From NCBI GenBank assembly GCA_963747595.1, contig CAVVFO010000002.1, forward strand, positions 806,001 through 870,000: DNA of 64,000 nucleotides. The letters are read 5' to 3'. Below the pieces are notes generated by a model that did not search any database, had not been told where the DNA came from, and saw nothing but the letters and a program-made list of their open reading frames with translations. The stretch comes from Oleiagrimonas sp963747595. Its GTDB lineage: Bacteria; Pseudomonadota; Gammaproteobacteria; Xanthomonadales; Rhodanobacteraceae. Of the stretch, positions 25,634 to 33,223 are shown one piece after another. Position 1 is the stretch's first letter. Each line of letters opens with the position of its first letter. The position numbers and the translations under genes are program-made.

Positions 25634-25997
25634 GATCTCTCTCCCTTTGGGGTTTGGGTGTCGCGCAGCCAACGCCAGACAGAATCCGAAGCGCGCTGTA
25701 ACCCCGCAACCCAACCCACATGGTTGCGCGCGGCCTTGGATCAGCGAATCAGGTCAATCAACAACTTGCATTCTCCAAAGCAGACTAATCCTGCAACCTG
25801 AATCCGCCGTGACACGACCTGCGAACGCCTCGGCTACCGGCGCTGGATCGGTAGCCCGGACATCTGCACCTGCCTGCAGCAACAGCGCGCTCGGTCGAGA
25901 CGCGGCCCAGGCCATGCTCGAGGCCAGTCGACCCTCGACTGCGAAGCAAGCGAATCCGACCCGTTTGGTTAACCTTCTTTTAGATTGCATGCACGTC
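25634..25997 (+). other. Intergenic region between VOC gene and the GntR promoter
   Basis: About 360 bases with open but unlike frames on both strands. No repeat or RNA gene seen. It becomes AT-richer towards the GntR promoter (GGTTAACCTTCTTTTAGATT around 25970). Confidence 0.45.
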
Positions 25998-26037
25998 GTT
26001 CCATATGTACCATCTATAATAGTGGTACATATGGAAC
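25998..26037 (+). promoter_or_regulatory. Operator and promoter of the YtrA-type GntR operon
   Basis: Arms GTTCCATATGTACCA (25998-26012) and TGGTACATATGGAAC (26023-26037) are a perfect 15-base inverted repeat with a 10-base spacer. The spacer holds a consensus -10 box TATAAT at 26015-26020, so a repressor dimer on the palindrome would sit on the promoter. The right arm ends seven bases before the gntR ATG. A -35 box is weak or absent. Such an arrangement is typical of autoregulated YtrA-type regulators. Confidence 0.85.
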
Positions 26038-26044
26038 ATCCGAA

Positions 26045-26440
26045 ATGAACATCCGCATCGATATCGACGCCGCTGAACCACTGTTTGCGCAATTGATCGC
26101 GCAGATCAAGGACGCGGTGCAGGCGGGCAAGCTGCGCGCCGGCGATGCCCTGCCCCCGATCCGCCAGCTGGCCGGCGACCTGGACCTCAACAACAAGACC
26201 GTCGCCAAGGCCTACCGCCTGCTCGAGCGCGACGCCGTGATCCAGACCCGTGGCTATCGGGGCACGTTCGTACATCCCGACGCCCAGGCCAACAGCACGG
26301 TCGATCTGCCCGCGCAGGTGCGCGGCGCCCTTGAACAGACCATCCAGTCCCTGCGCGAGGCCGGAGCCACCGACTCGGAAATCCGCATCGCGTTCACCGA
26401 TGTCATGAACTTGCGTCGCACCGGAGCCACGGCCGCATGA
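26045..26440 (+). CDS. GntR-family regulator, YtrA subfamily
   Basis: A 131-residue transcription factor. Residues 1-70 form a GntR winged helix: EPLFAQLIAQIKDAVQAGKLRAGDALP, then IRQLAGDLDLNNKTVAKAYRLLERDAVI and RGYRGTFV. The effector part is a short helical tail of about 55 residues, as in YtrA proteins, too small to bind a large ligand. These regulators usually control membrane or ABC transport genes with which they are co-transcribed. The perfect palindrome around the promoter indicates autorepression. The downstream membrane-protein gene overlaps by four bases (ATGA), so both belong to the same operon. Confidence 0.87.
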   Translation: MNIRIDIDAAEPLFAQLIAQIKDAVQAGKLRAGDALPPIRQLAGDLDLNNKTVAKAYRLLERDAVIQTRGYRGTFVHPDAQANSTVDLPAQVRGALEQTIQSLREAGATDSEIRIAFTDVMNLRRTGATAA

Positions 26441-27252
26441 ACATCCTTTTTTACCTCGTATTCCTGGCGCAGGTCCTGTTGATCTCGGCCATCGTTCCAT
26501 ACCTCGTGAAGCGTCGCTTGCGCGGGGTTCTGGATGCGTTCCCTGCTTCGACCCATCCACAGCTGTACCCGCGTCCGTTGTCCACCTGTCGCACCGGCCT
26601 GGCCATCTTCACTTGGTTCAATCACCTGTTGTTGCTGCTGGGGCTCGCACTTCTGGTCATCCTCTATCGAGTGCACGGCAGCGACACGCCGATCCCGGAA
26701 TCCTGGCCGGGGTTCTTCGGTGGCATGCAGTTTCTGCCGATGCTGGTCATGGACCTGTTCTGCATGAACCTGTTTCGCCGTCTGCGCGAGCTGCGCCCGA
26801 TGAAACAACGCAGCGCCAGCCTGATGCCGCGCCGCCTGTTCGACTTCATCCCGTGGTGGCTGCTGACACTGGCCTTGGCCATGACCGTGATGACCGTGCT
26901 CGCGGATCTGTACCTGCGCGGTTTCGTCCTTGGTCACGAGATCCTGGCAAAGAACCTGACCCTACTGGTGACCAACGGCCTGCTGGCCCTGCTCGGGTGG
27001 TGGAAGCTGCGCGGCCGCAGCCTCACGCCGCACCACAACCCGGAAGCCCGCAACCGCAGCATCGGCACCCAGCTGACCGCGATTGCGGTGATCAGCATCG
27101 CCTTCAGCATCTACATGCTGCTGCACGCGGCCAACACGGCCTTCGGGCTGCAGAACTTCGACGCCATCATCATGAGCCTGTATTTCCAGAGCGCCATGGC
27201 CATTTCCATCATCATCACGCTGCGTACCGCGGTGCCGTTGCGCCAGGCGTGA
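26437..27252 (+). CDS. Multi-helix membrane protein of unknown function, co-regulated with GntR
   Basis: A 271-residue integral membrane protein with about six or seven predicted helices: 3-22, 50-75, 90-110, 130-155, 165-185 and 215-260. A charged segment RRLRELRPMKQRSASLMPRRL lies in the middle. No ATPase, permease or enzyme motif is visible, and I do not recognise the family. It starts inside the GntR stop codon (ATGA), so translation is coupled. YtrA-type operons often encode membrane proteins or ABC systems involved in envelope stress; this one has only the membrane part. A small coiled-coil protein follows 106 bases later. Confidence 0.75.
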   Translation: MNILFYLVFLAQVLLISAIVPYLVKRRLRGVLDAFPASTHPQLYPRPLSTCRTGLAIFTWFNHLLLLLGLALLVILYRVHGSDTPIPESWPGFFGGMQFLPMLVMDLFCMNLFRRLRELRPMKQRSASLMPRRLFDFIPWWLLTLALAMTVMTVLADLYLRGFVLGHEILAKNLTLLVTNGLLALLGWWKLRGRSLTPHHNPEARNRSIGTQLTAIAVISIAFSIYMLLHAANTAFGLQNFDAIIMSLYFQSAMAISIIITLRTAVPLRQA

Positions 27253-27358
27253 ACCCGGCATGAAACGTGAGCGCCCCGGCACGCGACGCTTTTAACGATC
27301 GGCTCCGGGGAAGTGCACTCGGAGCTGCAAACCACCAGATCCATGACGGAGCAGTCAC

Positions 27359-27529
27359 ATGAACACATTCGACATCATCGCTTTCACCCTCGCCGCTGTA
27401 GCGCTGGTTTTCAGCATCAGGAACCACGAACGCATCAACGCGCTCGAGAAAAAACTGAAGGAATCCGACGCCCTCCCCGGGGACTTCAGCTCGGCAGCCA
27501 AGCCAGCGAAGCCGAAGCCGCCGGCTTGA
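27359..27529 (+). CDS. Small membrane protein with coiled-coil tail
   Basis: A 56-residue peptide: MNTFDIIAFTLAAVALVFSIR forms one membrane helix, NHERINALEKKLKES a short coiled coil, and the tail is Pro/Lys-rich (PAKPKPPA). It is shorter than usual cutoffs but has GGAG 8 bases before ATG. The layout recalls PspB-like or cell-division accessory peptides but without recognisable similarity. It may belong to the GntR operon. Confidence 0.55.
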   Translation: MNTFDIIAFTLAAVALVFSIRNHERINALEKKLKESDALPGDFSSAAKPAKPKPPA

Positions 27530-27920
27530 TCGACAAAAACGCGGTGGCGTGATCACGTCCACCGTTTCGACTTGCGTGGCCGGCATGGCCCGACGGCAAC
27601 GGAGCAGCATGCAACGCTGGTCGCATGCCACGCTAACCCGCACGCGAACGGCACTGCATCCGCTATCTCGATCGAACTCAGTCCCGTGCGGATCACGACG
27701 GTCGAGCGTGCGCAACTGCACCGAAGGTCCAGCCTGCATGCCGACGTCGGCGGGCCACCGAACACCGCCGATCACACCACCGGCGGAAGAAAGAATCCTC
27801 TACATTTCGTGCGCGCTCCATGCCGGGATTTTCAATGGATATGCATGTCGGACTCGTGCAGATTGAATCCGCGCCGCCGCCCGCGGAGTCGCAGCGTCCC
27901 CCACGCGACGGGAGTTTACG
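27530..27920 (+). other. Intergenic region, nothing supported
   Basis: About 390 bases with several open frames, none with family-like sequence on either strand. A ribosome binding site GGGAG at 27910-27914 belongs to the next gene. Confidence 0.45.
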
Positions 27921-28670
27921 GTGACGAGTGCACGTGATTCCGATGGCTTCAGGCGCCGCGGTCTGGATATGACGCGCATCAAGACGTTCACGGACGCAGC
28001 CTCGCGTTTGCGCTGACGCCGCTCGTCATCTCGCTTGATCCACCCAAGACCATGCAGGCGCTGATCGGCTCACTTATCCACGTGCCGGGCTTTGTGCTTG
28101 GCGCCATGCTGCTGATGGTGTTCTGGAATGCGCACCACCGCTGGAGCCGGCGCTATGGGCTGGATGACCACACCACCATGGTGCTCAGCAGTGTCCTCGT
28201 GTGCAGCGTCCTGGCGTTCGTCTACCCGCTCTGTTTCATGATGAGCGCCCTCTCCAGCTTCACCGCAAGCATGACGGGCCTACCGATCGGGCCCGATTAC
28301 CGCACGCTGCGGTTTCACCGGCATGCACGATGTGAATCACATGCTGGTGATCTATGGCATTGGCTTCATGGCCATGTCGATCACGATCGTGCTGTTGAAT
28401 CTGCACGCATGGCGGCGGCGCGACGAGCTGGAGTTGAATCGGGTGGAGCGCATTGAGACGCGCGTCGAGCTCGGCATATGGCGCATCCTGTTCGCCACCG
28501 GCCTCCTGTCGACGGTGATCGCCGCTGCGTTTCCAGATGTCACGCCGATTGCGGGCTGGGTCTACGCTCCACTCGGAATCGTTATACCGCTGTATTGCCG
28601 ATTCATGCGGCAGGGCACCCGTGTCGTCGATGATACAGCCACGCCCCCGCCTCCCGGCGGCGCATCGTGA
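27921..28670 (+). pseudogene. TMEM175/DUF1211-like membrane protein, two compensating frameshifts
   Basis: Three frames together make one protein of about 250 codons. The first, from GTG 27921 (GGGAG six bases before), gives RRGLDMTRIKTFTDAA and runs into TGA near 28015. One missing T near 28001 would restore AFAFALTPLVISLDPPK, the N-terminal helix of TMEM175-like proteins (RxxxFxDAxFAFA). The second frame has WNAHHRWSRRYGLDDHTTMVL, and near 28312 one extra T in TTT shifts to the third frame, which resumes FTGMHDVNHMLVIYGIG and ends PPPPGGAS. The two indels (-1 then +1) leave the total length a multiple of three. Bacterial TMEM175 proteins are potassium channels, but this family branch is uncharacterised. 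Either a decayed gene or sequence errors. Confidence 0.65.
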
Positions 28671-28972
28671 GGTTTCGCCGTTTCGCTTGAATAGCTACGG
28701 GGTGATCCATAAACCGCTGGCAGCGAAGTTGAATTGCGGCGATAAGGGGCGGAGTTGCTAAATCAATGACTTTGACCCATTGATTTTGACCCCGGTAATT
28801 TGCAGAGCCACTGTGCTGGGCACATCTGATCGCGACGGTCTCACCGCCAGCAGAGTGGACGTCGCATGGGTCGTTGTCTCGAGCTTCATCCTGAAATGGT
28901 AGGTTGCCCGGTGCATGCAATGGCATGCATCCATGGTGTTCTTGCATCATGGATGCAACCCGGGAGACGGCC
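28671..28972 (+). other. Intergenic region with two inverted repeats before pcm
   Basis: About 300 bases without a gene. AAATCAATG (28760-28768) pairs with CATTGATTT (28778-28786) inside a sequence that looks like a mobile-element scar. TGCATCCATG (28926-28935) pairs with CATGGATGCA (28948-28957) just before the pcm ribosome binding site and may form a leader hairpin. Confidence 0.5.
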
Positions 28973-29701
28973 ATGACCGACTACGAACGCCTGCGGCGGA
29001 ACATGGTGGATGCGCAGATCGCGCGACGCGGCATCCGTGACGAGCAGGTGCTTGCGGCCATGCGAACCGTGCCACGCGAACGTTTCGCCGACGCCAACAT
29101 CGCCGAATTCGCCTACGAGGACACGCCGCTGCCCATTGCCGAGAACCAGACGATTTCGCAGCCGCTGATCGTCGCCGAGATGCTCGAGGCGGCGGAGATC
29201 GCCCCCCGGCCAGCGGGTACTGGAAGTCGGCGCCGGCTCCGGCTACGCGGCGGCGGTGGCCGGACAAGTCGCTGACCGGGTGTTCGCCATCGAGCGACAC
29301 GCCATGCTGGGCGAGGCGGCCCGGCAGCGTCTGGCCGATCTGGGATATGACAACATCGAAATACGCGTGGGCGACGGCGCCGATGGCTGGCCGCAGGCGG
29401 CGCCATTCGATGCCATCCTGGTCCCGGCCGGCAGCCCCGAGGTACCTCAGGCGCTCAAGCAGCAGTTGGCCGCAGGCGGACAGATGGTGATTCCCCTGGG
29501 AAAGCAGAGTTATCAGAAGCTGAAGAAAATCACCCGATGCAGCGAGACCGATTTCCGGGAAGAGAACATCGGTTCCGTCGCCTTCGTGCCGCTGATCAGC
29601 GAAAGCGGCACCGCCGGGGATGGTGCCCCGCCGGGGAGAGCGACACGACCGATCACGTGGCCATGCACAAGGGATCGGCGCTGGAGCGCGTGGAGTCCTG
29701 A
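28973..29701 (+). pseudogene. pcm: Protein-L-isoaspartate O-methyltransferase (Pcm) with two compensating frameshifts
   Basis: The first frame from ATG 28973 gives MTDYERLRRNMVDAQIARRG and VPRERFADANIAEFAYEDTPLPI, then an extra C in a six-C run near 29205 disrupts it. One base fewer restores APGQRVLEVGAGSGYAAAV, the SAM-binding motif, and the next frame carries RVFAIERHAMLGEAAR to SVAFVPLISES. A second change near 29630 (one base missing) restores the first frame, with end ESDTTDHVAMHKGSALERVES. The total is 243 codons including the stop. Pcm repairs isoaspartate in damaged proteins. The opposite, length-neutral indels mirror those of the upstream gene; decay or sequence error cannot be told apart here. 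Confidence 0.75.
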
Positions 29702-29786
29702 GTGGATGCGGCGGCTGCAGATTCCGGCACTGCCTGGCCGGCGTCGCGGGAATCGGTGACCCTCGCGGGCGCGCTTGCCGGGATAT

Positions 29787-29999
29787 CTACAGCTTGTCGA
29801 ATTCCCGCTTGAGGTCGTAGCCCTTGTCGGTCACGATGCGCTCGAGGGTCTGCACACGGTGCTCCAGGGCATCGATGCGGCTCTGGTATTGCGGATCTTC
29901 GCGCGGCCGGTTCTCCTGCAGGCGCATGTAATGCTTGATGATGCCTGCCGCCACGACGACGATGACAATGGCCAGAACGAATAATTGTCCGTCTCCCAT
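29787..29999 (-). CDS. PspB/PspC-like small membrane protein, end of psp operon
   Basis: A 70-residue protein. One N-terminal helix, MGDGQLFVLAIVIVVVAAGII, is followed by a charged coil with RIDALEHRVQTLERIVTDKGY and the tail DLKREFDKL. The middle resembles the PspB coil (RVKTLETILDT), and the tail resembles the C-terminus of the neighbouring PspC (YDLDRQFRDLE). It therefore looks like a hybrid of PspB and PspC ends. It lies ten bases after pspC and is the last gene of the leftward psp operon. Likely an inner-membrane accessory of the phage-shock response; function is inferred from position and sequence only. Confidence 0.72.
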   Translation of the reverse strand: MGDGQLFVLAIVIVVVAAGIIKHYMRLQENRPREDPQYQSRIDALEHRVQTLERIVTDKGYDLKREFDKL

Positions 30000-30008
30000 T
30001 ATGGATTC

Positions 30009-30407
30009 CTAATCTTCCAGATCGCGAAATTGACGGTCGAGGTCGTATCGACTCGAGGTGACGTACCCTTCCATGCGCTGCAACTTCATGTCCAGCTCGC
30101 GAAAGCGGTGGCGTACGTCGCGGAAGGTTTCGCCCGCCGACCGCCTGACGCTGCGCCAGTATCGTTCATCGGCGTCCCAGTCGTACAATTTTTCCGGCTT
30201 GACCGGCAGCAGGAAGCCGAGGACGAAATACGCGACCAGCGTCAGGCCGTTGAACCAGAACAGCGCAATGATCGCAAGGATGCGGATGACGGTGACGTTC
30301 CAGCCGAAATAATCCGCCAGGCCCGCGCACACGCCCATGAGCTTGCCGTGGCGCGGGTCGCGGTAAAAGCGCTGCGCGCGCCATGTGTCGTCGTGTCTGC
30401 GTCTCAT
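30009..30407 (-). CDS. pspC: Phage shock protein C
   Basis: A 132-residue PspC-domain protein. The core RFYRDPRHGKLMGVCAGLADYFGWNVTVIRI contains the GVCAGLADYF signature, then a membrane helix (LAIIALFWFNGLTLVAYFVLGF). A long C-terminal helical region ends MKLQRMEGYVTSSRYDLDRQFRDLED, the same ending as in E. coli PspC (MERYVTSxxxxLRSRFRQL). With PspB it senses inner-membrane stress and releases PspA from PspF. It follows a second, shorter PspC-like protein by three bases. Confidence 0.9.
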   Translation of the reverse strand: MRRRHDDTWRAQRFYRDPRHGKLMGVCAGLADYFGWNVTVIRILAIIALFWFNGLTLVAYFVLGFLLPVKPEKLYDWDADERYWRSVRRSAGETFRDVRHRFRELDMKLQRMEGYVTSSRYDLDRQFRDLED

Positions 30408-30410
30408 GCG

Positions 30411-30683
30411 TCAGCTCCGGTGGCGGCTCGATCGCCAGAAGGTGCGTTCGTCGCCGTCGCCCCCGTAGCGCAGCGGGCGCTCCGGCATGACCAGGGCGGC
30501 AACGATATAGGCCACCACCACAGACACCGGGAAGAACCAGGCCAGGGCGAATGTGCCGAGGCGTGTCAGCCACACCGGCCAGTCGAAATAGTCGGCCAAA
30601 CCCGCACATACGCCCAGGATCACGCCGCGTTCGGAGTCGCGACAGAACCGGCGCGGCCGGCCGTCGTCGTGTGAATGGTTCAT
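30411..30683 (-). CDS. Short PspC-domain paralogue
   Basis: A 90-residue protein with the same core as PspC: RRFCRDSERGVILGVCAGLADYFDWPVWLTRL, one or two membrane helices (FALAWFFPVSVVVAYIVAALVM), and a short tail ERPLRYGGDGDERTFWRSS. It lacks the long coiled C-terminus of true PspC. Two PspC-domain proteins in one operon suggest duplication with division of labour, or heteromers. ATG 30683 overlaps the pspB stop (ATGA), coupling translation. Confidence 0.85.
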   Translation of the reverse strand: MNHSHDDGRPRRFCRDSERGVILGVCAGLADYFDWPVWLTRLGTFALAWFFPVSVVVAYIVAALVMPERPLRYGGDGDERTFWRSSRHRS

Positions 30684-30901
30684 GCCTTGTCCCTCCAGCC
30701 GGGGGCTTGTGTATCGAGAATGGTTTCCAGCGTCTTCACGCGGCCTTCCATCTTGTTGGCCAACTGCCACAAATCCGAAAGCATCTTTTCATCTTCGCCG
30801 GTCAGGTTCTGGGCCTGCCTGCGCTTGGTCGTGTAATGCATGATCAGCCACAGCGGGGCCACGAAGATGCAGAAAATGGCGAAGATGGCCGTGATATCCA
30901 T
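30680..30901 (-). CDS. pspB: Phage shock protein B
   Basis: A 73-residue protein: a membrane helix (ITAIFAIFCIFVAPLWLIMHY), then a coil and the PspB ending KTLETILDTQAPGWRDKA, which matches the known ILDxxxPGWR tail. PspB and PspC together relay membrane stress to PspA. Overlaps the next gene by four bases and lies six bases after pspA. Confidence 0.9.
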   Translation of the reverse strand: MDITAIFAIFCIFVAPLWLIMHYTTKRRQAQNLTGEDEKMLSDLWQLANKMEGRVKTLETILDTQAPGWRDKA

Positions 30902-30907
30902 CGTTTC

Positions 30908-31600
30908 CTACTCCCCGTTATTGGAAGCGGTCGTGGCGTTTTTCGAACCCATGCGTTCTTTCAGTGCTGCCAACTCCGCCTCGATGTGCTCGTCCGTCTC
31001 CAGGTCCGCGAATTCGCGGTCGAGATCGCGCTGCCTGCCCAGATCGTACGCTTCCACCTTGCCTTCCATGTTCTCCAGCTTGCGCTCGTAGTGGTCGAAC
31101 CGGCCCAGCGCGTCGTTGATGCGCTCGTCGTGGATGCGGCTGCGCGCCTTCAGGCGGTGGGCCGCCGTGTGATGACGCGTTTCCAGCGCCTTCTGCCGAT
31201 GCTTGGCATCGGCCAGCTTGGCCTGCAGTGCGGCGATGTCGTCGTTGAGTTTGGCCAGCCCCAGTTCGATTTCCTTGTGCTGCTCCTTGAGCGAGTCCTG
31301 TGCACCATCCACGTGCTTCTTTTCGGCAAGCGCCGCCTTGGCCAGATCGTCACGGCCCTTGTTGATGGCCAGTTCCGCACGGCGCTGCCACTCGTCGGCC
31401 TCGCGCGTGGCGTAGGTCATGCGCCGCTCCAGTTCCTTGCGGTCAGCGATGGCGCGTGCCGCGGCGGAGCGCACTTCCACCAGCGTGTCTTCCATTTCCT
31501 GGATGATCAGCCGCACCACCTTTTCCGGGTCCTCAGCCTTGTCCAGCATCGCGTTGATGTTGGAATTGACGATGTCGCTCAGTCTCGTAAAGACGCCCAT
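30908..31600 (-). CDS. pspA: Phage shock protein A
   Basis: A 230-residue coiled-coil protein of the PspA/IM30/ESCRT-III family. N-terminal amphipathic part MGVFTRLSDIVNSNINAMLDKAEDPEKVVRLIIQEME is the family signature. Long heptads continue to LGRQRDLDREFADLETDEHIEAELAALKERM. PspA binds membranes, counters proton leakage and inhibits PspF. It is the first gene of the operon and is preceded by a sigma-54 promoter; the leader is about 30 bases, and CGAGGTAAGC gives the ribosome binding site. Confidence 0.94.
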   Translation of the reverse strand: MGVFTRLSDIVNSNINAMLDKAEDPEKVVRLIIQEMEDTLVEVRSAAARAIADRKELERRMTYATREADEWQRRAELAINKGRDDLAKAALAEKKHVDGAQDSLKEQHKEIELGLAKLNDDIAALQAKLADAKHRQKALETRHHTAAHRLKARSRIHDERINDALGRFDHYERKLENMEGKVEAYDLGRQRDLDREFADLETDEHIEAELAALKERMGSKNATTASNNGE

Positions 31601-31641
31601 GTTTGCTTACCTCGTGAAAGTGAAGGCCACACGGTTCACAG

Positions 31642-31658
31642 AGCAGGCATCGTGCCAA
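31642..31658 (-). promoter_or_regulatory. Sigma-54 promoter of the psp operon
   Basis: Read leftward, TTGGCACGATGCCTGCT matches the -24/-12 consensus YTGGCACGrNNNTTGCW at every fixed position except one T. The GG and GC doublets are correctly spaced. Transcription would start near 31631, about 30 bases ahead of pspA. PspF, encoded divergently, is the expected activator; the AT-rich TTTAGT/ACTAAA inverted repeat near 31755-31773 is a candidate upstream activator or IHF site. Confidence 0.9.
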
Positions 31659-31851
31659 GTTTGCTCTTCCATACAAGTGATTGAAAATCATGCTTTTATT
31701 TCTGGAAATCCCGACACAGGGCGCGTTCGTGAAACCTTTATTGGCTTATATTTAGTTAGATTGACTAAAATAAGGTGAATATAGCCGCTAACACCAGGCG
31801 CCCGTCCGGATCCTGCCCTTGCACCTGCATCCCCGCAACCATGTGAGCCTC

Positions 31852-32898
31852 ATGCCTGATACCTCGTCATTGGAGACCGAAACCACGGCCATGCTGGGCG
31901 AGTCGCCGGCCTTCCTGGACTTGCTGGAACACGCCTCGCGGGTGGCCGCCGTGGACAAGCCGGTGCTGGTCATCGGCGAACGCGGCACCGGCAAGGAACT
32001 GATCGCCGCACGGATCCACTACCTGTCGCCGCGCTGGGATGCTCCGCTGGTCAAGCTCAACTGCGCCACCTTGACCGAAACATTGCTCGAAACCGAGTTG
32101 TTCGGCCATGAGGCCGGCGCCTTCACGGGCGCCACCCGTCGCCACGTCGGCCGTTTCGAGCAGGCCGATGGCGGCACGCTGTTTCTCGACGAGCTGGCCG
32201 CCGTCTCGATGCGCGTGCAGGAAAAGATCCTGCGCGCGGTCGAATACGGCCAATTCGAGCGCGTCGGCGGCAACGAGACATTGAAGGTCGACGTGCGCAT
32301 TGTCGGCGCCACCAACCGGGATCTGCCGGCAGCCGTGCGTGCCGGACAGTTCCGCGCCGATCTGCTGGACCGCCTGGCGTTCGACGTGCTGACGGTGCCG
32401 CCCCTGCGCATGCGCACCGGCGACATCCTGCAGCTGGCCGAGCACTTTGCCGTCGACATCAGCCGCGAACTGGGGCTGGACCTGTTCCCCGGTTTCACCG
32501 AGCACGCGAGCACGGCGCTGATGAACTACGAGTGGCCGGGCAATGTGCGTGAATTGAAAAACGTGGTCGAGCGCTCGGTGCATCGCGCGCCCGCAGAGCA
32601 GCCCGTGGACACCATCATTTTCGATCCGTTCGCGTCCGCATTCCGGCCATCCGCCGAGACCCAATCCGAAACTGCCACGGCGGCAGCGCCGGAAACGTCG
32701 GTCCACCTGCCGTGCGATCTCAAGTCGGAAACCGCCCGCCTCGAAATCGAACTGATCGAGCGCGCACTCGCCGAAGCCCGCTACAACCAGACCGAGGCTG
32801 CGCCATTACTCGGACTCAGCTATCACCAACTGCGCGCGTTGTTGCGCAAGCACAAGATGATCAAATCGCGCGACAAGCGGGACGGCCCCACTCGATGA
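31852..32898 (+). CDS. pspF: PspF, sigma-54-dependent activator of the psp operon
   Basis: A 348-residue AAA+ activator without a receiver domain, as in E. coli PspF. LGESPAFLDLLEHASRVAAVDKPVLVIGERGTGKELIA holds the Walker A motif. The sigma-54-contacting GAFTGA loop is in ELFGHEAGAFTGATRRH, and Walker B is GGTLFLDEL. The C-terminal Fis-type helix-turn-helix includes YNQTEAAPLLGLSYHQLRALLRKH. PspA represses it until membrane stress. ATG 31852 is preferred; an upstream TTG start would add eleven residues. Divergent from pspA with about 250 bases between. The C-terminal end abuts an IS3 scar. Confidence 0.93.
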   Translation: MPDTSSLETETTAMLGESPAFLDLLEHASRVAAVDKPVLVIGERGTGKELIAARIHYLSPRWDAPLVKLNCATLTETLLETELFGHEAGAFTGATRRHVGRFEQADGGTLFLDELAAVSMRVQEKILRAVEYGQFERVGGNETLKVDVRIVGATNRDLPAAVRAGQFRADLLDRLAFDVLTVPPLRMRTGDILQLAEHFAVDISRELGLDLFPGFTEHASTALMNYEWPGNVRELKNVVERSVHRAPAEQPVDTIIFDPFASAFRPSAETQSETATAAAPETSVHLPCDLKSETARLEIELIERALAEARYNQTEAAPLLGLSYHQLRALLRKHKMIKSRDKRDGPTR

Positions 32899-32924
32899 TC
32901 GGGGCAGGCGTCCCGCGCATAGCG

Positions 32925-33056
32925 ATAGGTACTCCCCACGGTGCTCCTGCACCATGCGCACCGCACGCGCACGCACCTCGGGTAAAAACTTGTTCGACTT
33001 GTTCACGGCTCCATTCTCTCAAGTGTTGAAGCCTCCTCAAAACCCGGGGCGGTTCA
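32925..33056 (-). mobile_element. Remnant of an IS3-family element (inverted repeat plus start of orfA)
   Basis: Reading leftward from 33056, the sequence starts TGAACCGCCCCGGGTTTTGA, which looks like an IS3-group terminal inverted repeat. A short untranslated part follows, then an orfA start at 33006: MNKSNKFLPEVRARAVRMVQEHRGEY. This matches IS3-family OrfA N-termini (xxRxPEVRERAVRMVxEHRxEY). Similarity stops after about 27 codons near 32925, where unrelated sequence joins. The rest of the element, including orfB, is gone. Confidence 0.72.
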
Positions 33057-33223
33057 ATACCCTTCACTTGGGCTCCACAGCGCCGGGCATAGTCTGCATC
33101 CGAGTACCTGCGACTGGTTAGTAGCGCCGCAAAACCATACTCCACGGCCTGCGGGGGGCCGGGTTCAAATTTCTCCGCTCCTGCTACAGCACGTAGCCCC
33201 CCCCCTCCGCCTGGACCATCGCA

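Noticed and set aside
32861..33145. 94-codon minus-strand frame in the pspF-PQQ dehydrogenase gap
   Set aside because: It overlaps the IS3 remnant in the wrong frame and has no OrfA similarity; only the frame from 33006 does.
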